64,000 nucleotides of DNA, taken from NCBI GenBank assembly GCA_041671545.1, contig JBAZBI010000013.1, positions 1-64,000 of the forward strand, in the 5' to 3' direction. Position numbers and translations under genes: made by a program. This document shows positions 62,200 through 64,000 of this stretch, piece after piece. The notes below the pieces were generated by a model, which had not been told where the DNA came from, did no database searches, and saw only the letters and a list, made by a program, of their open reading frames with translations. Source of the DNA: UBA1563 sp041671545 (GTDB lineage Bacteria; Bacteroidota; Ignavibacteria; Ignavibacteriales; Ignavibacteriaceae). Numbering within the stretch: position 1 is the stretch's first letter; the number at the start of each line of letters is the position of its first letter.

Positions 62200-64000
62200 G
62201 TGCGAAATCAATTTATACTTTTATTGTTACTTGTTCCGTTTGTTTTGCCGGGACAAGATTCCGTTGACGTTACCTTCCGCTACAAAGCAAGCGCAAATGC
62301 GGTAAAGGTTTTTTTGCCGGGCGAATTTAATAATTGGGGACCGAACGCAAGCGGTATAATTTCTCCAACCGCTCCTTCGGCAATGACGTTGGAAAATAGC
62401 ATTTATTATAAAACTGTCCGGTTGGCTGTTGGCGGTGGAACGACTATCATTAACACGCAGAAAGCGTATCAATATAAAATGCATGAGCATTATAATTCAA
62501 CAGGAACTTCAAACTCATGGTTTAGTGATCCGATCAATCCCAATAAAAATGCTGCGGATAATAATAACTCATATATCATCGTAAAAAATCCGATGATCTT
62601 CCAGATTGAACCAACATCAACTAAACTTCTTCGCTACGATGAACCGGCTGTAACCGTTCAGGTTTCTGCAAAAGTTGGTGAAACGATTGACACTCAAGCT
62701 TCAAAAGTTTTTATTAACGATACGCTCGCCGGTTCGTTTGGAGATTATTTTAACCAGGCGAAACAGATTTTATTCGTCCCATCTATTTCTGTTTTCGGGA
62801 AAAAACTTTCCAGCGGCTTGAATGAGATAAAAATTGTTGCCGTTACCAATACCGGCGCTACAACAGTTGATTCACTTAACGTAAATTATGTTATTAATCC
62901 TCCTGTTGTGAATGAAAAAGTTCCAAACGGAATTGTGAACGGAATTAATTACGGCGCCGATCCGACAAAAGTAACACTTTGTCTCTATGCGCCATATAAA
63001 AAATTCGTTTATGTTATTGGAGATTTTAACGATTGGACAGTGAGTTCAAATTATTTTATGAAACGAGATTCCATCGACGCGAATAATGTACGCTGGTGGA
63101 CAACGGTTGATGGATTACAAGCTGCCAAAGAATATGCCTTCCAATATTTTGTTGATGACGATGTTGTTATCGCCGATCCGTTTGCGGATAAACTACTTCA
63201 TCCGGATGACAGTTACATACCGGCAATTACCTATCCGAATTTAAAAGCATATCCTTCCGGTAAAACATCCGAATATATTTCCGTTTTTCAGACGGCACAG
63301 ACACAATACCAATGGCAGACAACAAATTATCAACGACCGAAAAATACCGATTTAGTTGTTTACGAATTGTTACTTCGCGATTTTGTTGCGCGCCACGATT
63401 ATCAAACATTGACCGATTCGCTCCCCTATTTAAAACGATTGGGAATAAATGCAATTCAGTTAATGCCGATAATGGAATTTGAAGGAAACGAAAGCTGGGG
63501 ATACAATCCCGCTTTCTTTTTTGCTCCGGACAAGTATTACGGTACAAAAAATGACCTGAAAAAATTAGTAGATAAAGCGCATGAAAACGGAATAGCGATA
63601 ATTCTTGATATCGCGTTGAATCATAACTTCGGACAATCTCCGCTCGTTCGTCTTTACTGGGATGTGTCGCTCAATCGTCCATCTACAAATAATCCGTGGT
63701 TTAATCCGGTTGCAAAACATGCATATAATGTTGGATTGGATTTCAATCACGAAAGTCAGGCTACAAAAGATTTAGTCGATAGAGTTTTAAAATATTGGAT
63801 GACCGAATTTAAAGTCGATGGTTTCCGTTTTGATCTGAGTAAAGGATTCACCCAAACACAAACTTGCGATAACAACGGCGGGAATTGTAATGTTGGTGCA
63901 TGGGGCGCTTTTGATCAATCACGAGTAAATATTCTAAACCGTATGGCGGTTGAAGCCCGAAAAACCGATTCAACTTCATGTTTAATTTTAGAACATTTTG
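62200..64000 (+). CDS. GH13 alpha-amylase family protein (partial)
   Basis: The gene begins at GTG 62200, five bases after GGAG, and runs off the window. Its signal peptide (RNQFILLLLLVPFVLPGQ) leads to a carbohydrate-binding/early-set domain (VKVFLPGEFNNWGPN, about 30-110), an Ig-like part, a second CBM48-like domain (FVYVIGDFNDWTV, about 268-280) and a GH13 barrel from about 380. Region I is ILDIALNHNFG (about 468-478) and region II is VDGFRFDLSKGF (about 539-550), with the catalytic Asp. The C-terminus, possibly with a T9SS tail, lies outside. It would hydrolyse alpha-glucans outside the cytoplasm. Confidence 0.9.
   Translation, partial: MRNQFILLLLLVPFVLPGQDSVDVTFRYKASANAVKVFLPGEFNNWGPNASGIISPTAPSAMTLENSIYYKTVRLAVGGGTTIINTQKAYQYKMHEHYNSTGTSNSWFSDPINPNKNAADNNNSYIIVKNPMIFQIEPTSTKLLRYDEPAVTVQVSAKVGETIDTQASKVFINDTLAGSFGDYFNQAKQILFVPSISVFGKKLSSGLNEIKIVAVTNTGATTVDSLNVNYVINPPVVNEKVPNGIVNGINYGADPTKVTLCLYAPYKKFVYVIGDFNDWTVSSNYFMKRDSIDANNVRWWTTVDGLQAAKEYAFQYFVDDDVVIADPFADKLLHPDDSYIPAITYPNLKAYPSGKTSEYISVFQTAQTQYQWQTTNYQRPKNTDLVVYELLLRDFVARHDYQTLTDSLPYLKRLGINAIQLMPIMEFEGNESWGYNPAFFFAPDKYYGTKNDLKKLVDKAHENGIAIILDIALNHNFGQSPLVRLYWDVSLNRPSTNNPWFNPVAKHAYNVGLDFNHESQATKDLVDRVLKYWMTEFKVDGFRFDLSKGFTQTQTCDNNGGNCNVGAWGAFDQSRVNILNRMAVEARKTDSTSCLILEHF

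Overview
This window looks like a chromosome segment of an Ignavibacteria-type bacterium (Bacteroidota/Chlorobiota lineage). The main reason is the set of large secreted proteins ending in a type IX secretion (T9SS) type A sorting domain with the QNYPNPFNPTT signature, typical of that class. AT-rich non-coding DNA, NarL- and OmpR-type two-component systems, a 'mitochondrial' type aconitase and several start sites with weak or no Shine-Dalgarno sequence fit this. No rRNA, tRNA, CRISPR array, prophage or transposase was seen.

Layout: 1-6.6 kb is housekeeping and accessory (BatA-like VWA protein cut by the window edge, aconitase, GlcD-type FAD oxidase, AAA ATPase with DUF4143, a possible PD-(D/E)XK protein). 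6.7-29.3 kb holds two NarL-type kinase/LuxR-type regulator pairs (6.7-9.2 and 14.5-18.3 kb), each followed by a run of T9SS cargo: ELWxxDGT-repeat, NHL-like and VGGxF-repeat proteins and a subtilisin. A frameshifted fragment of a second LuxR regulator at 12.8 kb indicates duplication of this module. 29.3-34.7 kb contains a 21-bp tandem repeat array, an MFS transporter, hemL, htpX and an ORF6N protein. 34.8-44.8 kb is one long plus-strand operon of overlapping or closely spaced genes: bamD, acyl-CoA thioesterase, FG-GAP protein, zinc metalloprotease, then ccmA-B-C-D-E-F. CcmE has CxxxY in place of HxxxY, and no ccmG/ccmH is present.

44.9-51.7 kb is the most interesting region. A minus-strand operon encodes an OmpR regulator, a histidine kinase, a five-helix membrane protein and a 2[4Fe-4S] ferredoxin. 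Divergent from it are a cytochrome with about ten haem motifs that carries a T9SS sorting domain, and a one-haem cytochrome fused to a probable outer-membrane beta-barrel (Cyc2-like layout). Upstream regions of the membrane/ferredoxin pair and of both cytochromes share sequence motifs, so they may form one regulon. I infer a cell-surface electron-transfer system matured by the neighbouring Ccm operon.

52-64 kb holds a TolB-like lipoprotein, a PAP2 phosphatase, a large hybrid kinase, a copper module (small HMA protein, CopA-type ATPase, HMA-AraC fusion regulator), ornithine aminotransferase, an S1/P1 nuclease and a GH13 alpha-amylase cut by the window end. Several families of palindromic repeats are scattered between genes, one of them inside a coding sequence, and a copy of the ccmF 3' end with its terminator lies 7 kb downstream of ccmF.
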